Source of the DNA: Pseudomonas cerasi
GTDB taxonomy: Bacteria > Pseudomonadota > Gammaproteobacteria > Pseudomonadales > Pseudomonadaceae
Length of the DNA stretch: 64,000 bases
Assembly (NCBI RefSeq): GCF_900074915.1
Contig: NZ_LT222319.1
Span: forward strand, 4,249,001-4,313,000
Direction: 5' to 3'
A program made the translations under genes and the position numbers. The notes under the pieces were generated by a model. It was not told the DNA's origin, did no database searches, and saw only the letters and a program-made list of their open reading frames with translations. Of this stretch, positions 27,365 to 36,434 are shown piece by piece; the stretch's first letter is position 1, and the number at the start of each line of letters is the position of its first letter.

Positions 27365-27441
27365 TACCCGGAACCGGCGCGCGCACCTGCGGCCGCGCCC
27401 GGGCTCCACTGCTGACCTGAACACAAATTCATGATGCCCTC

Positions 27442-27470
27442 GGAACTGTTTGGGCTGCGCTTTCCACTCA
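27442..27470 (+). promoter_or_regulatory. hrp box (HrpL-dependent promoter) of hopAK1
   Basis: GGAACT at 27442-27447, exactly 16 bases, then CCACTCA at 27464-27470, matching the HrpL consensus GGAACC-N16-CCACNNA with one mismatch. It lies 64 bases ahead of the hopAK1 start, the expected distance. Confidence 0.88.
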
Positions 27471-27533
27471 GGAAACCAGCGCTACCTTATCCGGATCACG
27501 AATCGTTCATTCCTGCAGGCGGGGCAATCACCC

Positions 27534-29108
27534 ATGAATATGATCACCCGAAATTATTATCCCGTCTCCGGGCAACCAACCCAGGGCATAAACCCGCAAG
27601 CCGATAACAGTCCGCCACCTCAGGTCACGTCCGGCAATGGCAGCAAACTGGTCGACTTCGCCCCGCCGCAGCAGGCAACAGGGTTGCAGTCGTCATTCAA
27701 TGGCCTTGGTTCCAGGGCGCAAACGCCCGCTACAAACGCAGCCTCGGGTGCAACTGAAAACCCCGTCGAGTTGTTGCTGAACAAGCTGGTGGAAGCCATT
27801 CGCACCATCCTCAAGGATCTGTTTTCCAGATCACAAGGGCATCAGCAGGACGGCTCGACACCGGCACCTGCGCCGTCTGAACGGGAACAGGCGCCGACCT
27901 CCCTTCAGTCTTCATCAGCACCCTCGTCAGGGTCGCCGTCATCGTCCGGCAACACAGAAAAGCCGTTCGTGGTGAAAAACGATTATCCGACCGACAAACC
28001 GGTCTCGCTGCAAAAGAGCGCCACAGCAGCGCCGTCTGATACGGCACGCACTTCGGCGCCAGCCCAAGGCAATACGCCAGCCGCCAATCAGCCTGCGCCC
28101 GCCAAAACGTTGCCAACCGCCACAGACAGATCTGAGACCACAGAAAAAGTGGCGCAACCCGCGCACCGAGCGGGCAACGGTCCTGGGGCCGACATGTCCG
28201 GAATGGTCGGCTTCGCCAAACAGGCGAACACCACCGGCGGTAATGGTGGCGAATTCGTCACGGTCAATACCGTAGCGGACCTCAAGAAGTACATGGAGGA
28301 CGACAAAGCCCGTACCGTCAAACTGGGGGCCAACCTGTCTGCCGACAGCAAGGTGACCATCAACTTTGGCGCCAACAAGACCCTGCTGGGTACCGACAAG
28401 GGCAACAGCCTGCACAACATCTACCTGGCCAGCGGCAAGACCGCCAGCAATGACATCTTCCAGAATCTGAACTTCGATCACGACAGCCGTTATCGCGAAA
28501 ACGGTGACATGCAGATGTTCATCAGCAGCGGTCAGAAATACTGGATCGATCACAACACCTATTCAGGCACCAAGGATCAGAACGCCAAAGGCCTGGACAA
28601 ACTGCTTTATGTCGGCGGGACGGCAGACAACGTCAGTCTGACCAACTCGAAATTCCAGAACAACGAATATGGCGTGATTCTCGGTCAGCCGGACGACTCC
28701 GCTCAAGCCAAGGCCGAGTACAAGGGTTACCCGCGCATGACCATCGCCAACAATGTGTTCAGCAACCTGGATGTTCGGGCACCCGGCCTGATGCGGCATG
28801 GCGACTTTGACGTTTACAACAACTCGATCGACAACTTCCATCTTGGCTTCACCGCGACGGGGGATGCGACCATCCTCTCGCAGGCCAACTATTTCGCAAA
28901 AGGCGTGGATGTTTCCAACAAGGCCAGCAACTCCGGCGTGCTGGATGACTATGGCGATGCGCACTTCAAGGACATCGGCAGCAATGTCAGCTTCACCCAG
29001 AAGTCACTGGTGACCGCCTGGACGCCGAGCTATCAGCGCGACATCAAGACCGCCGAAGCCGCCAGAGCCTATGACCTGGCCAATGCCGGTGCCAAAAACG
29101 TGAGCTGA
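27534..29108 (+). CDS. hopAK1: Type III helper protein HopAK1: harpin-like N-terminus with pectate-lyase domain
   Basis: 524 residues from ATG 27534 (a second ATG is two codons on). Residues 1 to about 220 are low-complexity, rich in Ser, Pro, Gln, Thr and Ala with almost no Cys, as in harpins, and there is no Sec signal. From about 225 a pectate lyase (PL1-like) beta-helix follows: GFAKQANTTGGNGGEFVTVN, NDIFQNLNFDHDSR, KYWIDHNTYSG, KGLDKLLYVGGTADNVSLTNS. HopAK1/HrpW proteins are extracellular accessory proteins thought to help the type III translocon cross the plant cell wall. An hrp box precedes it. It stands alone, outside any hrp island visible here. Confidence 0.88.
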   Translation: MNMITRNYYPVSGQPTQGINPQADNSPPPQVTSGNGSKLVDFAPPQQATGLQSSFNGLGSRAQTPATNAASGATENPVELLLNKLVEAIRTILKDLFSRSQGHQQDGSTPAPAPSEREQAPTSLQSSSAPSSGSPSSSGNTEKPFVVKNDYPTDKPVSLQKSATAAPSDTARTSAPAQGNTPAANQPAPAKTLPTATDRSETTEKVAQPAHRAGNGPGADMSGMVGFAKQANTTGGNGGEFVTVNTVADLKKYMEDDKARTVKLGANLSADSKVTINFGANKTLLGTDKGNSLHNIYLASGKTASNDIFQNLNFDHDSRYRENGDMQMFISSGQKYWIDHNTYSGTKDQNAKGLDKLLYVGGTADNVSLTNSKFQNNEYGVILGQPDDSAQAKAEYKGYPRMTIANNVFSNLDVRAPGLMRHGDFDVYNNSIDNFHLGFTATGDATILSQANYFAKGVDVSNKASNSGVLDDYGDAHFKDIGSNVSFTQKSLVTAWTPSYQRDIKTAEAARAYDLANAGAKNVS

Positions 29109-29148
29109 TAGCGCCCGGCGTTCGATGCAGGGCGTGGCATGCAGACGA

Positions 29149-29173
29149 AAAAAAGGGCGACCGAAGTCGCCCC
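29149..29173 (-). terminator. Rho-independent terminator on the minus strand
   Basis: On the minus strand GGGCGAC pairs with GTCGCCC around a TTCG loop, followed by seven T (29155-29149). It faces transcription of the small minus-strand gene ending at 29328 and separates it from hopAK1; in the plus direction it may also help stop hopAK1 transcripts. Confidence 0.85.
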
Positions 29174-29327
29174 AAGTGCCTTGCGTGCTCATTGAATGCA
29201 TCCAGGCGCGTGTTCCGCCCACAACGCATTCGATAGAGCAAGATTAAGGCAGCGAACATAACGGCGAGTTGATCCAGATCAGCTGTTGCTGAACCAGACT
29301 GATCAGATCAAGGGTGTGGCGGCTGGA

Positions 29328-29483
29328 TCAGCGTTTTTTGGGCTTTTTCTTCGGTTTTTTGCTGCTCAATGGCATCGCCTGTTCGAAGGCGTTACGCACT
29401 TCATTGAGGCGCTTGTCATTCAGATCGTGGATACGCTTGGCGCGCTCGGCACCCAGGTCGATCAGTTGTGCATCGTCGCTCAT
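29328..29483 (-). CDS. Small conserved Lys-rich-tail protein of unknown function
   Basis: 51 residues from ATG 29483 (MSDDAQLIDLGAERAKRIHD); an upstream ATG at 29519 is possible but the conserved-looking part starts at MSDD. The body is a charged helix (RAKRIHDLNDKRLNEVRNAFEQA) and the tail is KKPKKKPKKR, suggesting nucleic-acid contact, which is inference. Similar short proteins occur across Pseudomonas without known function. A strong terminator lies downstream. Confidence 0.65.
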   Translation of the reverse strand: MSDDAQLIDLGAERAKRIHDLNDKRLNEVRNAFEQAMPLSSKKPKKKPKKR

Positions 29484-29583
29484 GGCTTGCGGTTCTCGAA
29501 CACGGGAAATCAGGGCCAATAATGCTCAATCGCAGCAGCCCTGACCAGTCCCGTGACCAGTACAGCCCTGGGCGGTGCAGCAA

Positions 29584-29928
29584 TCAGATCTGAATATCCA
29601 CCCAAAGCCCCTGGCGCGGCTCGTCGTCGATGAGCGGTACAACGGGTACGGTGTTGTCGGCGTTCAGCGAATCACCCGGGACGACCAGCCCGACGTATTC
29701 CTCGGCTTCTCCGCCGCCATGAGCCTGCTGCTGTTGCTGCTGGCGCTGTTGCTCTTCACGCAACAGCAACGCGCTGCGTTCAGTATCTTCATTATTGCGC
29801 AGGTCGATGGAGGTCTCGCTGGAGCTCTCCTGTACCGGCGCTACAGGTGGAATGTCCGGCATGCGTTTGGCCGGATCCAGCTGTGATGTCACAGGCACCA
29901 CACTTAACGGAAGCATAGGTTGCAGCAT
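29584..29928 (-). CDS. Conserved hypothetical protein with Gln tract
   Basis: 114 residues, acidic and mostly disordered-looking, with a central REEQQRQQQQQQAHGGGEAEE tract and the C-terminal sequence DEPRQGLWVDIQI. It has no signal peptide or membrane segment. Relatives in Pseudomonas are sometimes labelled aspartate-semialdehyde dehydrogenase, which its size and sequence do not support. GAGGAGATAAAACC precedes the ATG, a strong ribosome site that supports its being a real gene. Confidence 0.65.
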   Translation of the reverse strand: MLQPMLPLSVVPVTSQLDPAKRMPDIPPVAPVQESSSETSIDLRNNEDTERSALLLREEQQRQQQQQQAHGGGEAEEYVGLVVPGDSLNADNTVPVVPLIDDEPRQGLWVDIQI

Positions 29929-30098
29929 GGTTTTATCTCCTCTTACCGGGGTTTCGGCCGTGCACGAGGCAACTTGAACCGGGCTGAAAGAGCCAGTGGT
30001 CTATAAGATCTTTTTTGACCCCTCTCAGTGAAATAAGTGTCATGGAACCAAAAATTCGATAGGTTGCGGCGCTGACCATGAGTTTTTTCACGCTGCCT

Positions 30099-30127
30099 TT
30101 GGCCTTCGGGGCGTGTTCCGTTAACAT
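30099..30127 (+). promoter_or_regulatory. Possible sigma-70 promoter of rapA
   Basis: TTGGCC (30099-30104) and TAACAT (30122-30127) are 17 bases apart and 31 bases ahead of the rapA start. Both hexamers match consensus at four of six positions, so support is modest. Confidence 0.3.
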
Positions 30128-30158
30128 ACTCAGCTTTTTCAAGCGGGAGACAGGCAGC

Positions 30159-33005
30159 ATGGCGCAGCAGTATCAACCGGGGCAACGCTGGATTAGTGAC
30201 AGCGAAGCCGAGCTGGGTTTGGGCACCGTTCTGGCACAGGACGGCCGCTTGTTGACCGTGCTCTATCCGGCCACTGGCGAAACACGTCAGTACGCACTGC
30301 GTAATGCGCCGCTGACCCGCGTGCGCTTCTCCCCTGGCGACGTGATCACGCACTTCGAAAACTGGAAAATGACCGTTCGCGAAGTCGACGATGTCGATGG
30401 TCTGCTGGTCTACCACGGCCTGAACGCGCAGAACGAACTGGTCACGCTGCCGGAAACCCAGCTGTCGAACTTTATCCAGTTCCGCCTGGCGACCGACCGT
30501 CTGTTTGCTGGCCAGATCGACCAGTTGTCATGGTTCTCGCTGCGCTACAACACGCTCGAACACACCAGCCGCCAATTGCAGTCCTCCCTGTGGGGCCTGG
30601 GTGGCGTGCGGGCACAGCCTATCGCCCACCAGTTGCACATCGCTCGCGAAGTCGCGGATCGTATCGCGCCGCGCGTTCTGCTGGCCGACGAAGTGGGTCT
30701 GGGTAAAACCATCGAAGCCGGTCTGGTCATCCATCGCCAACTGCTGTCGGGCCGCGCCAGCCGCGTGCTGATTCTGGTCCCGGAAAACCTCCAGCACCAG
30801 TGGCTGGTGGAAATGCGTCGCCGCTTCAACCTGCAGGTCGCGCTGTTCGACGCTGAGCGCTTCATGGAAAGCGATGCCGGCAACCCGTTCGAAGACACCC
30901 AGCTCGCACTGGTCGCCCTGGAATGGCTGGTCGAAGACGAAAAAGCCCAGGACGCCCTGTTTGCGGCAGGCTGGGACCTGATGGTGGTTGACGAAGCGCA
31001 CCACCTGGTCTGGCACGAAGACAAGGCCAGCCGCGAATATTCGCTGGTCGAACAACTGGCCGAAGTCATTGCCGGCGTACTGCTGCTGACCGCGACGCCG
31101 GAACAACTGGGCCAGGACAGCCACTTTGCCCGTCTGCGCCTGCTGGACCCGAACCGTTTCCACGACCTCAAGGCCTTCCGCGCCGAGAGCGAGAACTATC
31201 GCCCGGTGGCTCAGGCTGTTCAGGAGCTGCTCGACAAAGGCAAGCTGTCTGCCGAGGCGCAGGAAACCATTCACGGCTTCCTGGGTGCCGAAGGCGATTC
31301 GCTGCTGGCCTCGGTGAATACCGGCGACGAAGAAGCCAAATCGCGTCTGATTCGCGAACTGCTGGACCGTCATGGCACCGGCCGCGTGCTGTTCCGCAAC
31401 ACCCGTGCCGCCGTGCAGGGCTTCCCGGAGCGCAAGCTGCATCAATACCCGCTGCCCTGCCCTGTCGAATACCTCGAACTGCCGGTCGGCGAGCACGCCG
31501 ATCTTTACCCTGAAGTCAGCTTCCAGTCGCAGTCGGAAGTCAGCGAGGAAGAGCGCTGGTGGCGCTTTGATCCACGCGTCGACTGGCTGATCGATACCCT
31601 GAAAATGCTCAAGCGCGTCAAGGTGCTGGTCATCTGTGCCCATGCCGAAACCGCCATGGACCTGGAAGACGCGCTGCGTGTGCGTTCCGGTATCCCCGCC
31701 ACGGTTTTCCACGAAGGCATGAACATCCTCGAGCGCGACCGAGCCGCGGCCTACTTTGCAGACGAAGAGTTCGGCGCCCAGGTGCTGATCTGTTCGGAAA
31801 TCGGCAGCGAAGGCCGCAACTTCCAGTTCTCCCACCATCTGGTCCTGTTCGATCTGCCGTCGCACCCGGACTTGCTGGAGCAGCGTATCGGGCGTCTGGA
31901 CCGGATCGGCCAGAAGCACACCATCGAGCTGCATGTCCCGTTCCTGGAAACCAGTCCGCAGGCCCGCCTGTTCCAGTGGTATCACGAAGCGCTCAATGCG
32001 TTCCTCAATACTTGCCCGACCGGCAACGCCCTGCTGCATCAGTTCGGCCCGCGCCTGCTGCCGTTGCTGGAAAGCGGTGACGACGACGAGTGGCAAACCC
32101 TGATCGATGAAGCCCGCAGCGAACGCGAGCGCCTGGAAAGCGAACTGCATACCGGTCGCGACCGTTTGCTGGAACTCAATTCCGGCGGCGCAGGCGAAGG
32201 CGAAGCGCTGGTCGAAGCGATCCTCGACCAGGACGATCAGTTCAGCCTGCCGATCTACATGGAAACCCTGTTCGACGCCTTTGGCATCGACAGCGAGGAC
32301 CACTCGGAAAACGCCCTGATCCTCAAGCCGAGTGAAAAGATGCTCGACGCCAGCTTCCCGCTGGGCGACGACGAAGGCGTGACCATCACCTACGACCGCA
32401 ATCAGGCGCTGTCCCGCGAGGACATGCAGTTCATCACCTGGGAGCACCCGATGGTGCAAGGCGGCATGGATCTGGTGCTGTCCGGCTCGATGGGCAACAC
32501 CGCCGTGGCACTGATCAAGAACAAGGCGCTCAAGCCGGGCACCGTTCTGCTCGAACTGATCTACGTCAGCGAAGTGGTTGCGCCTCGCTCGCTGCAACTG
32601 GGGCGTTATCTGCCGCCTGCTGCGCTGCGCTGCCTGCTTGACCCCAATGGCAACGATCTGGCCAGCCGTGTGTCGTTCAATACGCTCAACGATCAGCTCG
32701 AAAGCGTGCCCCGTGCCAGCGCCAACAAGTTCATCCAGGCGCAACGCGACCAACTGACCCCGAGGATCAACGCGGGCGAAGAGAAAATCACGCCGAAACA
32801 CGCAGAGCGCGTCGCCGAAGCTCAGCGTCGCCTGGCAGCCGACACCGAAGAAGAACTGGCCCGCCTGACGGCATTGCAAGCGGTCAACCCGACCGTGCGC
32901 GACAGTGAACTGGTGGCTCTGCGCACGCAACGTGAACAGGGTCTGGCCATGCTTGAAAAAGCGGCCCTGCGTCTGGAAGCGATCCGGGTACTGGTCGCAG
33001 GCTGA
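30159..33005 (+). CDS. rapA: RNA polymerase-associated ATPase RapA (HepA), Swi2/Snf2 family
   Basis: 948 residues from the ATG at 30159 (MAQQYQPGQRWISDSE), close to the family's usual 950-970; the upstream in-frame ATG at 30078 overlaps the presumed promoter. An N-terminal Tudor-like region is followed by the Snf2 ATPase: Walker A LLADEVGLGKTIEAG near residue 177, DEAH in MVVDEAHHLVW near 278, LLLTATPEQLGQ, and the helicase C motif QRIGRLDRIGQKHTIE. RapA binds RNA polymerase and recycles it after transcription. It stands alone, ending at a 13-bp hairpin. Confidence 0.96.
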   Translation: MAQQYQPGQRWISDSEAELGLGTVLAQDGRLLTVLYPATGETRQYALRNAPLTRVRFSPGDVITHFENWKMTVREVDDVDGLLVYHGLNAQNELVTLPETQLSNFIQFRLATDRLFAGQIDQLSWFSLRYNTLEHTSRQLQSSLWGLGGVRAQPIAHQLHIAREVADRIAPRVLLADEVGLGKTIEAGLVIHRQLLSGRASRVLILVPENLQHQWLVEMRRRFNLQVALFDAERFMESDAGNPFEDTQLALVALEWLVEDEKAQDALFAAGWDLMVVDEAHHLVWHEDKASREYSLVEQLAEVIAGVLLLTATPEQLGQDSHFARLRLLDPNRFHDLKAFRAESENYRPVAQAVQELLDKGKLSAEAQETIHGFLGAEGDSLLASVNTGDEEAKSRLIRELLDRHGTGRVLFRNTRAAVQGFPERKLHQYPLPCPVEYLELPVGEHADLYPEVSFQSQSEVSEEERWWRFDPRVDWLIDTLKMLKRVKVLVICAHAETAMDLEDALRVRSGIPATVFHEGMNILERDRAAAYFADEEFGAQVLICSEIGSEGRNFQFSHHLVLFDLPSHPDLLEQRIGRLDRIGQKHTIELHVPFLETSPQARLFQWYHEALNAFLNTCPTGNALLHQFGPRLLPLLESGDDDEWQTLIDEARSERERLESELHTGRDRLLELNSGGAGEGEALVEAILDQDDQFSLPIYMETLFDAFGIDSEDHSENALILKPSEKMLDASFPLGDDEGVTITYDRNQALSREDMQFITWEHPMVQGGMDLVLSGSMGNTAVALIKNKALKPGTVLLELIYVSEVVAPRSLQLGRYLPPAALRCLLDPNGNDLASRVSFNTLNDQLESVPRASANKFIQAQRDQLTPRINAGEEKITPKHAERVAEAQRRLAADTEEELARLTALQAVNPTVRDSELVALRTQREQGLAMLEKAALRLEAIRVLVAG

Positions 33006-33026
33006 GGGCTGGTCACACACCAGCCG

Positions 33027-33055
33027 GTCATGCCCATGCCCCGCATGGGCATGAC
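33027..33055 (+). terminator. Perfect hairpin after rapA
   Basis: GTCATGCCCATGC (33027-33039) and GCATGGGCATGAC (33043-33055) are perfect 13-bp arms with a CCC loop, 21 bases after the rapA stop. The following GCTCTTGCTC is only moderately T-rich. Confidence 0.6.
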
Positions 33056-33072
33056 GCTCTTGCTCACGCTAT

Positions 33073-33212
33073 GACGCAGAGCGTCATGAAAGGCATTCCC
33101 ACGCTGGAGCGTGAGGAACGATGTGTCCCGTAACCACGCCCCTGCTCCGCGATATCCGCAACACCCCCCTATCATGCTCCGGGTAGGCATGCCTTTCCGG
33201 ACGCTCTGCGTC
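33073..33212. repeat. 140-base MITE-like palindromic element
   Basis: GACGCAGAGCGTC (33073-33085) and GACGCTCTGCGTC (33200-33212) are perfect inverted ends, extended inward by the imperfect pair around AAAGGCATTCC and GGCATGCCTTT. The interior carries ATTCCCACGCTGGAGCGT as in the repeats at 22571. It has no coding content. It fills most of the gap between rapA and the MHYT gene. Confidence 0.75.
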
Positions 33213-33253
33213 CTCTAAACGATAAGCACCAAACACGCCAGCCATCACTTTGA

Positions 33254-33266
33254 TGCCAAATTGGCA
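33254..33266. promoter_or_regulatory. Perfect palindrome upstream of the c-di-GMP gene
   Basis: TGCCAAATTGGCA is a 13-base perfect palindrome 95 bases ahead of the MHYT-GGDEF-EAL start. A possible promoter (TTTGCA about 33277, TATACT about 33298) lies between, so the palindrome could be an operator. This is inference only. Confidence 0.3.
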
Positions 33267-33361
33267 CCTCGTGCATTTGCAGGTTGTAAACAGCTTCTAT
33301 ACTCAGCTTTGAACGCTAGGCTTTCAGCCTTGGCGGCCTTGCAGTGAGATAAGGGCAAGCT

Positions 33362-35653
33362 ATGGATTGGCTGGGTTTGAACGTATTCGCTGGCCCACCA
33401 GCGGACGTGCAATTATTGATCGACTGCAGTCACAACCTGTTTCTGGTCGCGCTGGCTTATGGCGTGGCCTGTGCTGCGTGCTTTGCCACGCTGGACATTG
33501 CGGACCGTGTCATCCAGGTCGACGCCCTTAAAAGCCGTCGCCTCTGGAAGGCGCTGGGCGCGTTATGCCTGGCCGGTGGCGTGTGGGCGATGCACTTCAT
33601 CAGCATGCTGGCGTTCCAGGCGCCGCTCAAAATCACTTATGACCTTTCCATCACGCTGATTTCCCTGCTGATCGTACTGGTTACCGCACTGGTGGCCATG
33701 CGGGCGCTGACCATCCCGGAGCTGACCCTGAGACGCTGCCTGACCAGCGCGGTGGTGATGGGGATCGGCATCAGCGTCATGCATTACCTCGGCATGTCAG
33801 CCATGCGCTCTACCGCTACGCAGTACTATGAGCCGCGAATGTTTGCCCTGTCGATTCTGGTCGCGGTTCTTTCCAGCATTGCGCTGCTGACCCTGTCCCG
33901 GCACTTGCGCCAGTACCACGGCATGTTTCATCAGATGTTCCGTTATGCGGTCAGCCTTCTGCTGGGCGCAGGCCTGCTGACCATGCACCTGATGGGCATG
34001 AAGGCGCTGCGGCTGGTGATACCCGAAGGCATTGAGATGCACGTCCCCAGCACTGAAAACAGCCAGCAGTTGGGGCTTACCATCGCGGCCATCGCCCTGC
34101 TGACCATCGCCGGCAGCATCAGCGCGGCAATGGCCGACAAGAAACTGCAAGGCAAGGAGCATGATCTGCAGCGGGTCAATGCACTGCTTACCCAGCTGGA
34201 TCAGGCACGCGTTTCACTTCAGCAGGTTGCGCATTACGACCCGCTGACCAACCTGATCAACCGCCGCGGGTTCAATCAGATCTTCGCCGAGAAGCTGCAG
34301 GAGCATACCTTCAACAAAGGCATGCTTGCGGTGATGTTTCTGGACATCGACCACTTCAAGCGCATCAACGACAGCCTGGGCCATGATGCGGGTGACGAGT
34401 TGCTCAAGGTGATCGCCGAGCGCATCCGCAGTGCTACCCGTACCCAGGACGTGGTGGCGCGTTTCGGCGGCGATGAATTCTGCATCCTGCTGAGCATTCC
34501 GGACTACGAAGAGGCCCGCCATCTGGCTCATCGGGTCATGCAAAAGATGAAGGAGACCATCGCGCTGGCAGGAAGGCGCATGGTCATGACCACCAGCATC
34601 GGCATTGCCGTATTCCCGCGTGACGGTGAGACCTGCGATGAGTTGCTCAAGCACGCAGACCTCGCGCTGTACCAGTCAAAGGACAAAGGGCGCAACGGCG
34701 TCAATTTCTTCAATCCGGCCCTCAAGACCAAGGCCAGTCTGGAGCTGCAACTGGAAGAAGAACTGCGCAATGCCCTGCGCGAGGGAACGGGGCTGCAGGT
34801 GTATTACCAACCTATCGTCGACATGCGCACCGGCCACGTTGCCAAGCTCGAGGCGCTGGTACGCTGGAATCACCCGCAGCACGGCTTGCTGGTACCCGCA
34901 CGCTTCATCGGCATCGCCGAGGCCAACGGCCTGATTGCCGAACTGGATAACTGGGTGCTGCGCCGCGCCTGTCACGACTTGCGCACTCTGCATCATGAAG
35001 GGCTGGAACAGCTGATCATCTCCGTCAACTGCTCAGCGCTGACGCTGGGCCGCAACGAACTGGTCGAAGAGGTTGAGCGGGCGCTGGCCGATGCTGACGC
35101 AGCGCCTGGACGGCTGGAACTGGAAGTGACCGAAAATGCCCTGATGGGCAACATCAGCAACACTATTCTGATGCTCAAACACATTCGCAGCCTGGGTGTT
35201 TCCCTGTCGATCGACGACTTCGGCACCGGTTACTCGTCGCTCGCCTATCTCAAGCCGCTGCCGCTGGACACGTTGAAGATCGACCGATCGTTCATTATCG
35301 ACATCCCCCAGTCCCCGCAGGACATGGAAATCGTTCAGGCAATCCTTGTCATGGCGCATACGCTGCGCTTGAAAGTCGTGACCGAAGGCGTCGAAACCCA
35401 GGATCAACTGGAGTTTCTCAGGCAGTTTGGCAGTGATTACGTACAGGGTTATCTGTTCAGCAGGCCCCAGCCGCTGGAGCGCATCCTGCCTCTTGCCAGA
35501 CAAATGAACCAGCGCGAGCCCACGACCCGCTGGTCTGCCCTGCCACAACAGCACAGCCAGGGGCAAGACAGCGAAACACCAGACATTCCGGATGTGTTTG
35601 CCGAACTGCCTGAAAATGACGACTTCGCCAGTCCCAGACCTGTTCGTACCTGA
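33362..35653 (+). CDS. MHYT-GGDEF-EAL membrane protein, c-di-GMP turnover (NbdA-like)
   Basis: 763 residues. The N-terminal 260 form a seven-helix MHYT sensor with His pairs at MHF (77), MHY (140) and MHL (208), residues proposed to bind copper and sense NO or O2. A GGDEF domain follows with intact RFGGDEF (369-373), then an EAL domain with EAL at 497-499, DDFGTGYSSLAYLK and the downstream EGVETQDQL and QGYLFSRP. Both active-site signatures look complete, so synthesis, hydrolysis or both are possible. Order after rapA resembles NbdA of P. aeruginosa, a dispersal-related phosphodiesterase with a degenerate GGDEF. Confidence 0.9.
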   Translation: MDWLGLNVFAGPPADVQLLIDCSHNLFLVALAYGVACAACFATLDIADRVIQVDALKSRRLWKALGALCLAGGVWAMHFISMLAFQAPLKITYDLSITLISLLIVLVTALVAMRALTIPELTLRRCLTSAVVMGIGISVMHYLGMSAMRSTATQYYEPRMFALSILVAVLSSIALLTLSRHLRQYHGMFHQMFRYAVSLLLGAGLLTMHLMGMKALRLVIPEGIEMHVPSTENSQQLGLTIAAIALLTIAGSISAAMADKKLQGKEHDLQRVNALLTQLDQARVSLQQVAHYDPLTNLINRRGFNQIFAEKLQEHTFNKGMLAVMFLDIDHFKRINDSLGHDAGDELLKVIAERIRSATRTQDVVARFGGDEFCILLSIPDYEEARHLAHRVMQKMKETIALAGRRMVMTTSIGIAVFPRDGETCDELLKHADLALYQSKDKGRNGVNFFNPALKTKASLELQLEEELRNALREGTGLQVYYQPIVDMRTGHVAKLEALVRWNHPQHGLLVPARFIGIAEANGLIAELDNWVLRRACHDLRTLHHEGLEQLIISVNCSALTLGRNELVEEVERALADADAAPGRLELEVTENALMGNISNTILMLKHIRSLGVSLSIDDFGTGYSSLAYLKPLPLDTLKIDRSFIIDIPQSPQDMEIVQAILVMAHTLRLKVVTEGVETQDQLEFLRQFGSDYVQGYLFSRPQPLERILPLARQMNQREPTTRWSALPQQHSQGQDSETPDIPDVFAELPENDDFASPRPVRT

Positions 35654-35803
35654 AGGAGCAGCGCAAGGCTCCATCGTCGAAAGAAACAGTGCAGCCCGCA
35701 GAAACTGCCACCTTAACGGTGTGGTTTTACGCTACGCGGGCTGCCGAAGAGTTACCTTCCCACTCACTCCGGAAAGCCGCAACACACCTGACTGGTGCGC
35801 AAA

Positions 35804-36109
35804 TCAATCCTGCGCCCTGTTTTGAATCAAAACCCAAGGTGCCACTACCACAGCCCAGAGCAGCGGATCTGTCTCCACCAGCTCAAGCGCCTTGGTTTCA
35901 GACACCTTGCCAACCCGCCCCTCCGCCAGCCACGCAGACACCCTGGCTGCATCATTTTCGGCCACTGCCTCGGCGACTTCGATCAAATCCAGAGGCAACT
36001 CGACCCACAACAGGGCACCCTTGGCAAAGAATGGTTGCAATTCAGTCCAGGTGATTGAGGCCGTTTCGCCAAGCAGTTTGGCATAGAGGGTGCTAGGTTC
36101 TTGCGTCAT
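35804..36109 (-). CDS. DUF2288 family protein
   Basis: 101 residues from the ATG at 36109, which has GGTGAG just upstream; the ATG at 36142 would add a poorly supported hydrophobic extension. The sequence LYAKLLGETASITWTELQPFFAKGALLWV followed by LDLIEVAEAVAENDAARVSAWL fits DUF2288, a small cytoplasmic family of unknown function. It converges with the MHYT gene. Confidence 0.75.
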   Translation of the reverse strand: MTQEPSTLYAKLLGETASITWTELQPFFAKGALLWVELPLDLIEVAEAVAENDAARVSAWLAEGRVGKVSETKALELVETDPLLWAVVVAPWVLIQNRAQD

Positions 36110-36330
36110 GGGTCTCACCAAAAAGAAAATCGGCGCAATCATACCGCCGACTTTCCCACCGGCAAGCCCAGAAGCAGGCGATTTATCGCAGGGAAGTGCA
36201 GATAACCTTATGGATCTGAAGTGATTTCAGACACTCAAGCGGTTCGATTCTGTAACTTTCTTTCGATTAAGCGACACCCACAGGTTTGTCCCCAGACGCC
36301 CGGCTTTCCAAGCCAGCGAACCGCGCTCTA

Positions 36331-36348
36331 AACTGTTCCGGTACAGTT
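36331..36348. promoter_or_regulatory. Inverted repeat upstream of braC
   Basis: AACTGT-TCCGGT-ACAGTT: perfect 6-bp arms around a 6-base centre, 86 bases ahead of the braC start. The size suits a dimeric regulator operator. The regulator is unknown. Confidence 0.35.
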
Positions 36349-36434
36349 GGCGGCGTGGGACAACCGGTGATCGAATCGGTCCTGGAGCCTTGGCCATCAG
36401 GATTATAAAAACTACAATGCAAGAGTGGAGCATC

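Noticed and set aside
30528..33020. 830-codon open frame antisense to rapA
   Set aside because: Shadow of the strongly conserved rapA frame; no recognisable domain or ribosome site.
33262..33281. Sigma-54 promoter (TGGCAC ... TTGCA) ahead of the MHYT gene
   Set aside because: Spacing between the GG and GC elements is 14-15 rather than the required 10 bases.
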